This document shows positions 18,726-26,916 of a stretch of DNA of 64,000 bases, in pieces. Position 1 is the stretch's first letter, and each line of letters begins with the position of its first letter. The notes below the pieces were generated by a model. It searched no databases. It worked only from the letters and a program-made list of their open reading frames with translations, and was not told the DNA's origin. Position numbers and translations under genes: made by a program. The DNA comes from Mayfieldus sp038317345 (GTDB lineage Bacteria; Actinomycetota; Thermoleophilia; Solirubrobacterales; 70-9), in assembly GCA_038317345.1 (NCBI GenBank), contig JBBQBH010000001.1:62001-126000 (forward strand). The letters are read 5' to 3'.

Positions 18726-19748
18726 GTGACGCCGTTCATCGCTCCCTCCGCTCCCCCAGGGGGGCGAGCGGAGGGCGTTCCAACATTCTCCGTGATCATT
18801 CCCGCATACCAAGCCGCTGACGTTGTCGCGCAAGCAGTCGAGTCGGCGCTCGATCAGACCATCCCGGCCCATGAAGTGATCGTCTGCGACGACGGCTCCA
18901 CCGACGACATCGAGGCGGCTCTCGCTCCCTATCGCGAGCGTGTGCTCTTCCTCCGCAAGGAGAACGGAGGTGGCGCGTCGGCGCTGAACACCGCAGCGCG
19001 CGCCGCGACGGGCGAGTTCGTCTCCCTGCTCGACGCCGACGATGCCTACGAGCCCGAGAGGATCGAGGCGGTCGGAGAGCTCGCCGCGGCGAGGCCGGAC
19101 CTCGACATCGTGATGACAGATTCCTATATGGAGCTGGAGGGCCGGATCGTCGGGCGCTTCTCGGAGGAGACTCCGTTTGCCGCCGAGGCACAGCGGACCG
19201 CCATCCTCGATCGATGCTTCATCGCCTGGCCGGCGGTGCGACGGGACCGCCTACGCGCGATCGGCGGATTCGACGAGGCGCTGCGCATCGCCTACGACTG
19301 GGATTTCTGGCTCCGGCTGTTGTTCGACGGAGCTCGGGCTGGCCTTGTCGACGTGCCCTTGCACCGTTACCGGATCAGCGGCGAGAGCCTCAGCGGGGAC
19401 CGCCCTGCAGCGTTGCGTGAGCGCGTCACCATTCTCGAGAAGGTGAGCGATGCCAGTCTCAGCGAGCGCGAGCGCGTGGCCTTGAGAAGGTCGCTTGCCA
19501 GCAAGCGATCGCGCGCGGCCCTGGCCGAGGCCCAGGCGGCACTGAGGGCCGGGTCCCCGGACGCGCGCCGGCGGGCGCTCATCGTCGCCGTCGGTCGCGG
19601 CTACGGAACGCCCACTCGACTGAACGCAATGCTCGCCGTCCTCGCTCCGCGGCTGGCCGCCCGTCGCCTGGAGCGGCAGGAGGCCCGGGCCGGCCGCTCA
19701 CTGCTCCGGAGATCGATTCCCAATCAGGGACCAAGCCCCCCACCGTGA
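18726..19748 (+). CDS. GT2-family glycosyltransferase
   Basis: About 340 residues. FSVIIPAYQAADVVAQAV, CDDGSTDDIEAAL, KENGGGASALNTAARAA and FVSLLDADDAYEPER are canonical GT2 motifs, and IAYDWDFWLRLLFDG is the acceptor/acid region. I placed the start at a GTG (18726) preceded eight to nine bases upstream by GGAGG (in GGAGGTG). The frame is open to 18534, overlapping the methyltransferase gene, but that part shows no family features. It converges with the secreted hydrolase at 19824, leaving 75 bases. Confidence 0.85.
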   Translation: MTPFIAPSAPPGGRAEGVPTFSVIIPAYQAADVVAQAVESALDQTIPAHEVIVCDDGSTDDIEAALAPYRERVLFLRKENGGGASALNTAARAATGEFVSLLDADDAYEPERIEAVGELAAARPDLDIVMTDSYMELEGRIVGRFSEETPFAAEAQRTAILDRCFIAWPAVRRDRLRAIGGFDEALRIAYDWDFWLRLLFDGARAGLVDVPLHRYRISGESLSGDRPAALRERVTILEKVSDASLSERERVALRRSLASKRSRAALAEAQAALRAGSPDARRRALIVAVGRGYGTPTRLNAMLAVLAPRLAARRLERQEARAGRSLLRRSIPNQGPSPPP

Positions 19749-19823
19749 ATCGGAGCGCCAATCCTCGAGGCGAGCCCAGCCTCCAAGGAGGGCCGGTCGG
19801 AAGAACGTGGTTGGGGACTACAA

Positions 19824-20984
19824 CTAGCCGGAAGGGAGGATGGGCGACGCCGACAGCGAGCCAAGCGTATTCGTCGTGAACGCCGAGAACGCGATCCCAG
19901 CAACGAAAGCGGCCGACGAAGATGGCGATGATTCGACCGGCCAGTCGCTGTAGTTGCTCAGGCCGCTCTCGTACTTGTCGAACCAGAGCAGGCCGCGGAC
20001 GTTCGGGAAGCGGGTCGGCAGGGCGCTGAACATGTCGCTGAGCCACTGCGCCTTCGAGCCGCCCGACTCGGTCGATCCGACCTCGCCGAGGATCATCGGC
20101 TTCGATGGAGCGATCTGCATGACCTTGTCGTAGGTGCCGCCGAAGAGGTCCGCGAAGCTCGTCCAGGGGTCGTTGCTGTTGTAGCCGTCGAGGCAGGTCC
20201 AGTCGACGTAGCTGTCGCCCGGGTAGATGCTGGCGAGGTTCGCGAACTTGCCACTGGGATCCACATTCGGGCACCACACCCAGGTGACGTTCGTGGCCCC
20301 GACGCTGGTGAAGATGTCGTGGACATGGCGCCACGCCGCGACGTAGTCGGCGGCGGTGTTGGGCTGCCCGAGAGCTCCGTTCCCGACGCCCCAAGTGAAC
20401 CACGATCCGTTCATCTCCCACGCGTAGCGCAGGAAGAGCGGGTGGCCCCAGGACTTCGCCGCCGAGGCCCAGGAGCGGATGTAGCTATCCCGGGCTCCCG
20501 CCGCCACGCTGGCGTCGCTGACTCCGTTGTTCGCCCAGGAGAAGAAGGGGACGACGCCGTGGTTACGCACCTTCTCAAACATGCTCCTTTGGAAGCTGCA
20601 GTAACCGCCACACCACGCAGTGGAGTAGAACGGCGACGACCAGTGGAGGGCGGCGAGATGCTTGGCGCCAGCATTCCGCTGCTCAAACGCCGTGACCGCG
20701 TTCCAGTCCCACGGCGCCTCCGTCCCTGTGAACTGCTTGCCGATCCAGGCGCCCCAGAGGAAGGTTGGATCCGACCCCCCACTGCTTGCTCCACCGCAGT
20801 GCTTCTTCGCCGGGTGGTGGCGGTGGCAATGCTTCGATCCGCGGTGGCAATGCCTCTTGGCCGGGTGGTGGCGCTGGCAATGCTGCTTGGAGGCGTCTGA
20901 TCGCGGCGAGGGAGTGACGACCAGCAGGCAGATTGCCGCCATCACCATGGCGAGCACCTTCAAGCCGTCCGCAAGTCGAGCCAC
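19824..20984 (-). CDS. Secreted GH26-like glycoside hydrolase with Cys/His-rich N-terminus
   Basis: A 386-residue exported protein. Residues 1-24 form a signal peptide (LKVLAMVMAAICLLVV). Residues 33-63 hold a Cys/His/Lys repeat with three copies of a C-x-x-HHPAK-type unit. The catalytic domain is similar to GH26 beta-mannanases: RYAWEMNG gives acid/base Glu 190 and KPMILGEVG gives nucleophile Glu 301, on successive beta strands about 110 residues apart. The family cleaves beta-1,4- or beta-1,3-linked glycans. I chose GTG 20984 with AAAGGGG eight bases upstream; a TTG at 21011 would add nine residues before the signal. It could trim or release the locus polysaccharide, or scavenge plant mannan. 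This is inference. Confidence 0.8.
   Translation of the reverse strand: MARLADGLKVLAMVMAAICLLVVTPSPRSDASKQHCQRHHPAKRHCHRGSKHCHRHHPAKKHCGGASSGGSDPTFLWGAWIGKQFTGTEAPWDWNAVTAFEQRNAGAKHLAALHWSSPFYSTAWCGGYCSFQRSMFEKVRNHGVVPFFSWANNGVSDASVAAGARDSYIRSWASAAKSWGHPLFLRYAWEMNGSWFTWGVGNGALGQPNTAADYVAAWRHVHDIFTSVGATNVTWVWCPNVDPSGKFANLASIYPGDSYVDWTCLDGYNSNDPWTSFADLFGGTYDKVMQIAPSKPMILGEVGSTESGGSKAQWLSDMFSALPTRFPNVRGLLWFDKYESGLSNYSDWPVESSPSSSAAFVAGIAFSAFTTNTLGSLSASPILPSG
20796..20888 (-). repeat. Cys/His-rich coding repeat in the secreted hydrolase
   Basis: About 93 bases encode residues 33-63 with repeated units HCQRHHPAKRHC, then a shorter KHC spacer, then HCHRHHPAKKHC. The DNA shows matching near-copies of a GGCAATGC-containing unit. 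This points to recent internal duplication. The spacing of His and Cys could bind metal. Confidence 0.75.
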
Positions 20985-21088
20985 CCGATAGACCCCTTTG
21001 TGGTATCCCAACGAGTCCGGGAGTCGTCCGGTTCGGCGTGGTGCTTAGATCGCATCGGTCGCCGCCGACTCTCGGAAATCCGCCAAAG

Positions 21089-21106
21089 CGGGAGGGTACT
21101 CTCCCG
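21089..21106 (-). terminator. Candidate hairpin terminator after the methyltransferase gene
   Basis: CGGGAG and CTCCCG form a perfect six-pair stem with a six-base loop, 47 bases past the minus-strand stop at 21153. There is no clear T run, so intrinsic activity is uncertain. Confidence 0.4.
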
Positions 21107-21152
21107 GGGGGCTGTCCTCGCGCAGGTCAACACGGGCATGGCTGTAGTCGAC

Positions 21153-21701
21153 CTACCGGCCGACTGAGCGCCAGAGCCAGATGCCTGTCCGGCCTCGCTC
21201 GACCTGCACGAAGCCCTCAGCTACCCATCCCGCCCGCTCGCAAAGCGCCTCGAGCTTTCTGCGGGTGTAGTGGTTGCGCCAGCCCCGCTCCTCGCGTTCG
21301 GGCTCGCTGAGTGGCTCGGCAGAGTCGAGGAACACATAGCTGAGAATCGCGAACGGGCAAATTCGCCGCAAGCCGGTCAGGAAGTCCTCGACGTCGGGCA
21401 GGTATTCGAGCAAGCCGAGCGCGAAGACGACGTCGAACTCGCGGTCGGGAAGGTCCTGCCTTAAATCGAGCTTGATTACCTCCCTCGACTGCGGATGCAG
21501 GTCATATCCCTGATAGGTGAAGCTGCGACCGAGGGGGCTGGCGACCAAGTCGCGCAGGCGCTCGTTGCCACATCCAAGGTCGCCGACCGACGGGGAGCGG
21601 GAATCGAAAAGCCACTCAGAATTTTCGAACCACAGCTCGACCGCGCTCTCGGATCTCTCCTGCCACTTGTCCTGAAGGGGGCAACCGTTCTCGTTGCGCA
21701 C
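21153..21701 (-). CDS. Class I SAM-dependent methyltransferase, small
   Basis: A 182-residue methyltransferase. SVGDLGCGNERLRDL is motif I (DLGCG), IKLDLRQDLPDREFDVVFAL gives the acidic ribose contact and motif IV region, and LEYLPDVEDFLTGLRRI resembles the methyltransferase_11/23 families. The GTG start gives a short N-terminus with no extra domain. It lies between the hydrolase and the large fusion gene, with same-strand genes on both sides (38 bases from 21739), so it may share their transcript. The substrate is unknown; a sugar-intermediate methylation is likely from context. Confidence 0.85.
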   Translation of the reverse strand: MRNENGCPLQDKWQERSESAVELWFENSEWLFDSRSPSVGDLGCGNERLRDLVASPLGRSFTYQGYDLHPQSREVIKLDLRQDLPDREFDVVFALGLLEYLPDVEDFLTGLRRICPFAILSYVFLDSAEPLSEPEREERGWRNHYTRRKLEALCERAGWVAEGFVQVERGRTGIWLWRSVGR

Positions 21702-21738
21702 CCGAGCAGGCGGTCAACCGCCAATCCTGTTGGGCCGT

Positions 21739-23550
21739 CTAAGACGCGAGTCGCTGCGTCCGCCCCCACTCCTTGATGATCGTCTGCAACACCCGCGAGC
21801 CGTCGCGAACGGCGTTGAGGTTGCTCACGCCGTGAATCCGTTTCGCCTCGTAGCTTGGCACTTCACTGATCTTCAGGCCCGCGCTGACGATGCGCAGGTT
21901 CATCAGCGTCTCGACCTCAAAGCCCGGCACGTCGAGAGAGATGCAGGGCAGGCAGTGGATCCAGAAGGCGTTGTAGCCGTAGCAGAGGTCGGTGTATCGA
22001 GATCCATAGAGGATGTTGGCGGTTCTGCTCAGCCCCCAGTTTCCCAACCGCCGGATTCGCGTGATGTCTGCGCTTCCACCAGCTCCAAGGAACCTGGACC
22101 CCTTAGCGAAGTCGGCGCCTGCCAGAAGGTGCTCGACGAAGGTCGGGATCTCCGCGGGGTCGGCGGATCCGTCGGCGTCGAGGGTGACGATGATGTTCCC
22201 CGTGACAGCCGCGAACGCCGTTCGAAGCGCGTCTCCCTTTCCCCATCTCGGCTGCGCCAGCACCCGGACATCGGGACGCAGCCGCCGTGCAGTGTCGACT
22301 GTGTCGTCGGTCGAGTTGCCGTCTACCAGGATCACTTCGTGAATGTCCTTGGGCATGCGCGCGAAGACATAGGGAAGGTTCCTGGCCTCGTTCATGGCCG
22401 GGACGATCACGCTGACCAGCGGAAAGCTGCGATCGTGGCCGTTCGCCCCTTTCCGCGCGTCATGCGAGGCCGCAGCTTCACCCAGATCAGCGGCGTGACT
22501 CCCGTTTCCGTGGTTATGCCCGTTGCCATTGAGATGGCCAGTACCGTTCCAGTGGCCATTTCCGCTGTGAATGCCATTTCCATTCTGAAGGCTGTGCAGA
22601 CCTCCATCGCCGTTGCCGTTTGCGGATCCGTACCTCTGCGCGGGGCCCAGCCCTGTAGTCAAGGGGCCCACGTCGATCAGCGGCACTCCGGCGATCTCCC
22701 TGGCTGTAAGCGCCGCGGTCCCGGCAAGCTCGACCGGCTCGGGGAGCAGACTCACGCGGACGCCCACCGATTTGAAGGTATTGATCAGCCTCAACGTCGT
22801 TTCACGCTCGGCGACCCGGGGAGCGAGGATGACCCGGTCGGCGCGGTAGTGCTCGACTAGGGCGAGGACGTCGGCTCGCACTCCCAGGAGCCCGGTACCC
22901 TGCGGCGGCAGGGGAACTGACCCGGCCACTCGGGCCGTGACGTGGCGCGCCAGGATCCCCTCAATGCGCGCCGCGGTGTCGACCTCGCCGACCACCAGCC
23001 AGCGCTCTGCGGTCGCCGGACTGTCCTCCAGCGCGCGCGCAAGGCGTCGGTTGAGTAGACCCGCGCCGAAGGTCCACAGCCAGACGGTCAGTCCCTGGAG
23101 GTGGCTCAGATCGGTGGACCCAAGGAGCGTTCCGCTCAGCAACCAGGCCACCCAGGAGAACAGCGCAGTGGTGCCGAAAAGTGTGGTGGTCCTGTTCAGG
23201 CCAATCCTGCCACCGCGCGTATTGGTCGCGGCAGTTGGATAGAGGCCTGCTCCCCAGTTGAGGGCGACGAGGATCGACGCCGCGAGGAGCGTGCCGATCT
23301 GGAACGGAACGCGTGCAGTGAGAAGGACAGCCGTCAGCACCGCCCAGGCAGCGATGAAGTCGAGGCCGGGCAGCATCCATCGCGGCGCTCGTCTGCTGCC
23401 CCAGCCAATGCGGGGCCGAAGCGCTGCGGAGACGGCAGCCCCGGCCAACTCGACCCCCCCTACCGGCGCGGCTGCATGCGGCGTGGGACGCAGCTCTCCA
23501 ACGTCGTTGGCCGAGGGTTCAGCAGCGTTCGTGGCCAGACTCCGGCTCAT
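21739..23550 (-). CDS. Fusion: WbaP/WcaJ-type membrane and CoA-binding half with GT2 domain
   Basis: A 603-residue protein. Residues about 60-170 hold four membrane segments and 182-300 a Rossmann-like CoA-binding domain (RWLVVGEVDTAARIEGIL, YRADRVILAP, VGVRVSLLPEP), the N-terminal two thirds of polyprenyl glycosyl-phosphotransferases. The KR-x-x-D catalytic domain that should follow is missing. In its place come a 65-residue Asn/Gly/His repeat linker (308-372) and a GT2 domain like dolichol-phosphate mannosyltransferase (VSVIVPAMNEARNLPYVF, ILVDGNSTDDTVDTA, IIVTLDADGSADP). It probably makes polyprenyl-phosphate sugar for the GT-C enzymes of this locus, using the first half as a membrane anchor and regulator. 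I chose ATG 23550; a TTG 75 bases upstream is less likely. Confidence 0.85.
   Translation of the reverse strand: MSRSLATNAAEPSANDVGELRPTPHAAAPVGGVELAGAAVSAALRPRIGWGSRRAPRWMLPGLDFIAAWAVLTAVLLTARVPFQIGTLLAASILVALNWGAGLYPTAATNTRGGRIGLNRTTTLFGTTALFSWVAWLLSGTLLGSTDLSHLQGLTVWLWTFGAGLLNRRLARALEDSPATAERWLVVGEVDTAARIEGILARHVTARVAGSVPLPPQGTGLLGVRADVLALVEHYRADRVILAPRVAERETTLRLINTFKSVGVRVSLLPEPVELAGTAALTAREIAGVPLIDVGPLTTGLGPAQRYGSANGNGDGGLHSLQNGNGIHSGNGHWNGTGHLNGNGHNHGNGSHAADLGEAAASHDARKGANGHDRSFPLVSVIVPAMNEARNLPYVFARMPKDIHEVILVDGNSTDDTVDTARRLRPDVRVLAQPRWGKGDALRTAFAAVTGNIIVTLDADGSADPAEIPTFVEHLLAGADFAKGSRFLGAGGSADITRIRRLGNWGLSRTANILYGSRYTDLCYGYNAFWIHCLPCISLDVPGFEVETLMNLRIVSAGLKISEVPSYEAKRIHGVSNLNAVRDGSRVLQTIIKEWGRTQRLAS
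22435..22629 (-). repeat. Asn/Gly/His-rich low-complexity linker in the fusion protein
   Basis: Residues 308-372 contain repeated Asn-Gly-Asn-Gly and Gly-His units. The DNA runs as degenerate GGNAANGG-type steps. The stretch separates two folded domains and differs in codon and base pattern from its surroundings. Confidence 0.8.
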
Positions 23551-23896
23551 CGGCCGATTCTGCAAAAGCGGCGTAAATCTACCGCCGAGACAAGGTTTCC
23601 GTATCGTTTCCAGCAGTGCAAGCAAACGTCTCCTGGTCGCCCCGTGACCGGCTCTAGGGGCTCCCAGGTACTACCGCCTACCGAACCACCCCTCCTCGGA
23701 AGACCATTGCAAGTTAGGGATTGAGCTGGGCACCGCATATCCCCATTAATTGGACTTTGTGGCGTAACCCCCAAAGTGGGGAGGCTCCGGTACCCACTAG
23801 CCGGTATTTCGATCGTTTCTCGGCGCAAGGCAGCGCCCGCCAAGGCGACCTGGGCTCGCTATCCGGGACCGAGTCGCTCGCTCTCGGACTCGTCGC
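23551..23896. other. 346-base intergenic region between cdsA and the fusion gene
   Basis: Both flanking genes are on the minus strand, so this is the trailer of cdsA and the leader of the fusion gene. It is less GC-rich than its flanks (for example ATTAATTGG near 23747). It holds a CCCCA-AAG-TGGGG hairpin at 23769-23781. A 63-codon frame from an ATG at 23738 overlaps the fusion gene start as ATGA. It has four Cys (CPAQSLTC, CLHC) but no ribosome site, so I do not call it a gene. No known riboswitch or tRNA fits by eye. Confidence 0.5.
23769..23781 (-). terminator. Weak hairpin downstream of cdsA
   Basis: CCCCA-AAG-TGGGG gives five pairs and a three-base loop, about 116 bases past the cdsA stop on the minus strand. 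It has no T run. It could be an attenuator or a chance palindrome. Confidence 0.25.
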
Positions 23897-24889
23897 TCAG
23901 TACACGAACGCGACCGACAGATAGTAGCCGACCACGATCGTGAACAGGACCGCGTCGAGGCGGTCGAGCAGGCCACCGTGGGGGCCAAAGATGTTGCCGG
24001 TGTCCTTGATCCCGAGATCGCGCTTGACCATCGACTCGAACAGGTCGCCGATCGGGGCCAGAGCCGCGACGCAGGCGCCCATGATCAGCGCGTCGGTCCC
24101 AGTAAGCCAGTCCTGGTACAGGCCAGCGAACCAGAACGCCATCGTGCCGATCACGAAGCCGCCGATCAGTCCCTCCAGCGTCTTGTTCGGCGACAGGCGA
24201 GGAGCGATGCGGCGGCGCCCGAACAGACGACCGGTCGTGTAGGCGGCGGTATCGGTGGCGAAGGTCCCTACCAGCACGTCGATCAGCAGCGCCCCGCCGT
24301 GGTTGGGGAGGTCGCGCAGCAGCACGGCGTGAACGAGCGGCAGTCCGATCCAGACGATCCCTAACAGCGTCACCGCCATCGAGACCGTGACGCCCTGGCG
24401 CTGATCGCGATTGGCGCTGAAAAGGAAGAGGAGGGGGAACGAGGCGACGGTGACCATCAGCACCTGAAAGGAATTGCCGTAGTGCGCGGCGACGATCATC
24501 GCCGGCACGGCCGCAAAGCCCGCCACCTGAACCGGACGCATCGACCGCGCCATCAGGAAGTACTCGCGAAGCCCGATCACCCCGAGCATCACCATCGCCG
24601 CCGCGAATACGACCCCGCCCAGCGCCGTGATCGCGATCGCGAACACGATCCACGGGATCGCCACCAAGATCCGCTTGAGCGTCTCCCCGCTGGGCCCGCG
24701 CCGGCGGCGTCGCTCAGGCTGTGGCTCCGGCGGCGCCTGCGGCGCGAACGGCTCCATCTCCAGCGAATCGGGGTCGTCGCCGAAGATCGGATCCACCGAG
24801 CGACTGTCGTCGCCGAAGATCCGGTCGGCGTCGTCGAGGAAGCGCCCCCGCTTGCGTCCTTCTTGGTCGCCGGACTCCATCGTCGTCAC
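23897..24889 (-). CDS. cdsA: Phosphatidate cytidylyltransferase
   Basis: A 330-residue polytopic enzyme that makes CDP-diacylglycerol from phosphatidate and CTP for phospholipid synthesis. The signature near the C-terminus reads KRDLGIKDTGNIFGPHGGLLDRLDAVLF, matching the S-x8-K-R-x4-K-D-x4-P-G-H-G-G-x2-D-R-x-D family signature. About eight hydrophobic segments precede it. The first 70 residues are soluble and acidic/basic mixed (DDADRIFGDD repeats), longer than in most CdsA proteins. The GTG start overlaps the uppS stop (GTGA). It is the last gene of the rpsB cluster. Confidence 0.93.
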   Translation of the reverse strand: MTTMESGDQEGRKRGRFLDDADRIFGDDSRSVDPIFGDDPDSLEMEPFAPQAPPEPQPERRRRRGPSGETLKRILVAIPWIVFAIAITALGGVVFAAAMVMLGVIGLREYFLMARSMRPVQVAGFAAVPAMIVAAHYGNSFQVLMVTVASFPLLFLFSANRDQRQGVTVSMAVTLLGIVWIGLPLVHAVLLRDLPNHGGALLIDVLVGTFATDTAAYTTGRLFGRRRIAPRLSPNKTLEGLIGGFVIGTMAFWFAGLYQDWLTGTDALIMGACVAALAPIGDLFESMVKRDLGIKDTGNIFGPHGGLLDRLDAVLFTIVVGYYLSVAFVY

Positions 24890-25614
24890 CTTGCGCCGAA
24901 GCGCCGCTGACGCGCCTCGAACTCCTCCAGACAGGCGGCAAATGCCTCACGGTCGAAGTCCGGCCACAGCTCGTCGCGGAAGACGAGCTCGGAGTAGGCG
25001 CATTGCCAGAGCAGGTAGTTGGAGAGGCGCTGTTCGCCGCTGGTCCTTATGAGCAGGTCGGGGTCGTGCATGTCGGGGGCGTAGAGATGACCCCGGAACT
25101 CCTCTTCGGTTGCGCCTTGAAAGCTTCGCGCCGCGTCGACGATCTCCGCCCTGCCGCCGTAGTCGAAGGCGACGAAGAGGGTGATCCGATCATTCCCCTT
25201 GGTCACATTCTGCGCCCAATCCATGCGCTCGATCAGCTCAGGGGAGATTCCGTCTCGGCGCCCGATGAAGCGCATTCGCACACCCTCGTCGTCGAGCTCG
25301 GGGGTCTCACGGTCGATCCGCTCGCCGAACATCTGCATCAGGCCGTCGACTTCCTGCGATGAGCGCGACCAGTTCTCGGTCGAGAACGAGAATACGGTCA
25401 GCTCCTTGATCCCGAGCTCGACCGCGTCCCGCAGCCGCGCCTTGACGTTGTCGGCCCCGGCCTCATGGCCCTCGTTGACCGGCAGGCCGCGTTGTTGCGC
25501 CCAGCGGCCGTTGCCGTCGGTGATGATTGCGACGTAGCGCGCCGGGGACGCCTCCCCGCCGGCGCCCGTCTCAGACCTCAAGGATTTCTTCTTCTTTTCC
25601 CTTGAGGAGGCCAT
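24886..25614 (-). CDS. uppS: Undecaprenyl diphosphate synthase
   Basis: A 242-residue cis-prenyltransferase that builds the C55 carrier lipid used for peptidoglycan and surface glycans. VAIITDGNGRWAQQRGLP is the substrate signature (catalytic Asp then NGRWA; the usual Met before Asp is Thr). FSFSTENWSRS and RTSGEQRLSNYLLWQ are the conserved C-terminal motifs with the RxSG/E-R pair. I chose ATG 25614; the frame stays open to 25692 but the extra part only mirrors frr. The start lies 44 bases inside frr. A lysine run (KKKK) near the N-terminus is unusual. Confidence 0.95.
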   Translation of the reverse strand: MASSREKKKKSLRSETGAGGEASPARYVAIITDGNGRWAQQRGLPVNEGHEAGADNVKARLRDAVELGIKELTVFSFSTENWSRSSQEVDGLMQMFGERIDRETPELDDEGVRMRFIGRRDGISPELIERMDWAQNVTKGNDRITLFVAFDYGGRAEIVDAARSFQGATEEEFRGHLYAPDMHDPDLLIRTSGEQRLSNYLLWQCAYSELVFRDELWPDFDREAFAACLEEFEARQRRFGAR

Positions 25615-26137
25615 CGATCTCGCCGATCGCCTCGTCGGTGAGCTTCTGAAGCTCACTTTCCGCCCGGTGCTCTTCGTCCGAGCCGGTCTCACCCTCTTTC
25701 TTCAGCTCGCGCAGGTCGGCCATCACGTCGCGGCGGATGTTGCGCACCGCGACACGGCCCTCCTCGGCGACCCCATGTACGACCTTGACCATCTCCTTGC
25801 GGCGGTCCTCGGTCAGCTCGGGAATCTGGAGGCGGATCACGTTGCCGTCGTTGTTCGGCGTCAGGCCGACGTCGGACTCCAGGATCGACTTCTCGATCGA
25901 CGCGATCGCCGACTTGTCGAACGGCGTCAGAGTCAGCAAGCGCGCGTCGGTCGTCGCGATGCTCGCCAGCTGCCGCAGGTCGGTCGGGGCGCCGTAGTAG
26001 TCGACCGTGATCCGGTCCAGAAGGTGCGGCGAGGCGCGCCCGGTACGCACCGTCGCCAGCTCGCCGCGGGTCGACTCGACCGACTTGCGCATCCGCTCTT
26101 TGGCGTCAGCGAGGAACTCGTCGATCATCTCGGCCAT
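25571..26137 (-). CDS. frr: Ribosome recycling factor
   Basis: A 188-residue factor that splits the post-termination ribosome with EF-G. It contains RTGRASPHLLDRITVDYYG and the long helical PELTEDRRKEMVKVVHGVAEEGRVAVRNIRRD segment (conserved domain I helix). Length is normal. The ATG start at 26137 leaves 15 bases to the pyrH stop. It overlaps uppS by 44 bases, an unusually long overlap for this otherwise standard order. Confidence 0.97.
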   Translation of the reverse strand: MAEMIDEFLADAKERMRKSVESTRGELATVRTGRASPHLLDRITVDYYGAPTDLRQLASIATTDARLLTLTPFDKSAIASIEKSILESDVGLTPNNDGNVIRLQIPELTEDRRKEMVKVVHGVAEEGRVAVRNIRRDVMADLRELKKEGETGSDEEHRAESELQKLTDEAIGEIDGLLKGKEEEILEV

Positions 26138-26152
26138 CGGTCACTCCCAGGG

Positions 26153-26890
26153 CTAGCGGGCAGGTCCGCTGGAGACCAGCGTCCCGACCCTCTCACCGGA
26201 CACGATCCTATCTATGTTGTGCTCGTCGGCCATGTTGAAGACGTAGATCGGCAGGTCGTTGTCCATGCACAGCGAGAGCGCCGTCGAATCCATCACCTTG
26301 AGGCCGCGCTCGATCGCCTCGCGGTGGGTGAGCTCGGGGATGAAGCGGGCGTCGGGGTTGGACGCCGGATCGGCGTCATAGACGCCCTCGACCCCGTTCT
26401 TCGCCATCAAGATCGCCTCGGCGCGGATCTCCAGCGCCCGCAACGCGGCGGCGGTGTCGGTGGTGAAGAACGGGTTGCCGGTGCCGGCCGCGAAGATCAC
26501 GATGCGCCCCTTCTCGAGGTGGCGCATCGCGCGGCGGCGGATGTACGGCTCGGCGACCTCCTGAACGTCGATCGCGGAGAGCACCCGCGTGTGCTCGCCG
26601 AGCTTCTCCAGTGCGTCCTGAAGTGTGAGCGCATTGAGCACCGTTGCGAGCATTCCCATGTAGTCGCCGGTCGCCCGGTCCATCCCCCGCGCCGCCGCCG
26701 CCAGGCCCCGGTAGATGTTGCCGGCGCCGACCACGACCGAGACCTCGACTCCGCGCGCCCGGGTGGTCCGTATCTGCTCGGCGATCCGCTCCACCTGCTG
26801 GGCGTCGGTGCCGTACTCGAGGTCCCCCATCAGAGCCTCCCCGGAGAGCTTCAGGAGGATGCGGCGGAATTGCGGCTCAGAAGATGCCAT
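26153..26890 (-). CDS. pyrH: UMP kinase
   Basis: A 245-residue amino-acid-kinase-fold enzyme phosphorylating UMP to UDP. ILLKLSGEALMG is the ATP/phosphate-binding loop, VVVGAGNIYRG the UMP site, and RATGDYMGMLATVLNALTLQD the regulatory (GTP/UTP) and hexamer region. FTTDTAAALRALEI and ILMAKNGVEGVYDADP are conserved. Length and gene order (tsf before, frr after) are typical. It has a 26-base gap from tsf. Confidence 0.97.
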   Translation of the reverse strand: MASSEPQFRRILLKLSGEALMGDLEYGTDAQQVERIAEQIRTTRARGVEVSVVVGAGNIYRGLAAAARGMDRATGDYMGMLATVLNALTLQDALEKLGEHTRVLSAIDVQEVAEPYIRRRAMRHLEKGRIVIFAAGTGNPFFTTDTAAALRALEIRAEAILMAKNGVEGVYDADPASNPDARFIPELTHREAIERGLKVMDSTALSLCMDNDLPIYVFNMADEHNIDRIVSGERVGTLVSSGPAR

Positions 26891-26916
26891 CGCGCTCGCC
26901 GCTCGCGTCGGCCGGC

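Noticed and set aside
23547..23738. 63-codon Cys-containing frame as a gene
   Set aside because: No ribosome site, no known similarity and overlap with a gene start. I list it only as part of the intergenic region.
23640..23830. Cyclic-di-GMP or other known riboswitch in the fusion gene leader
   Set aside because: Short pieces such as GGTAGGCGGTAG look suggestive, but the required core blocks do not occur in order on either strand.
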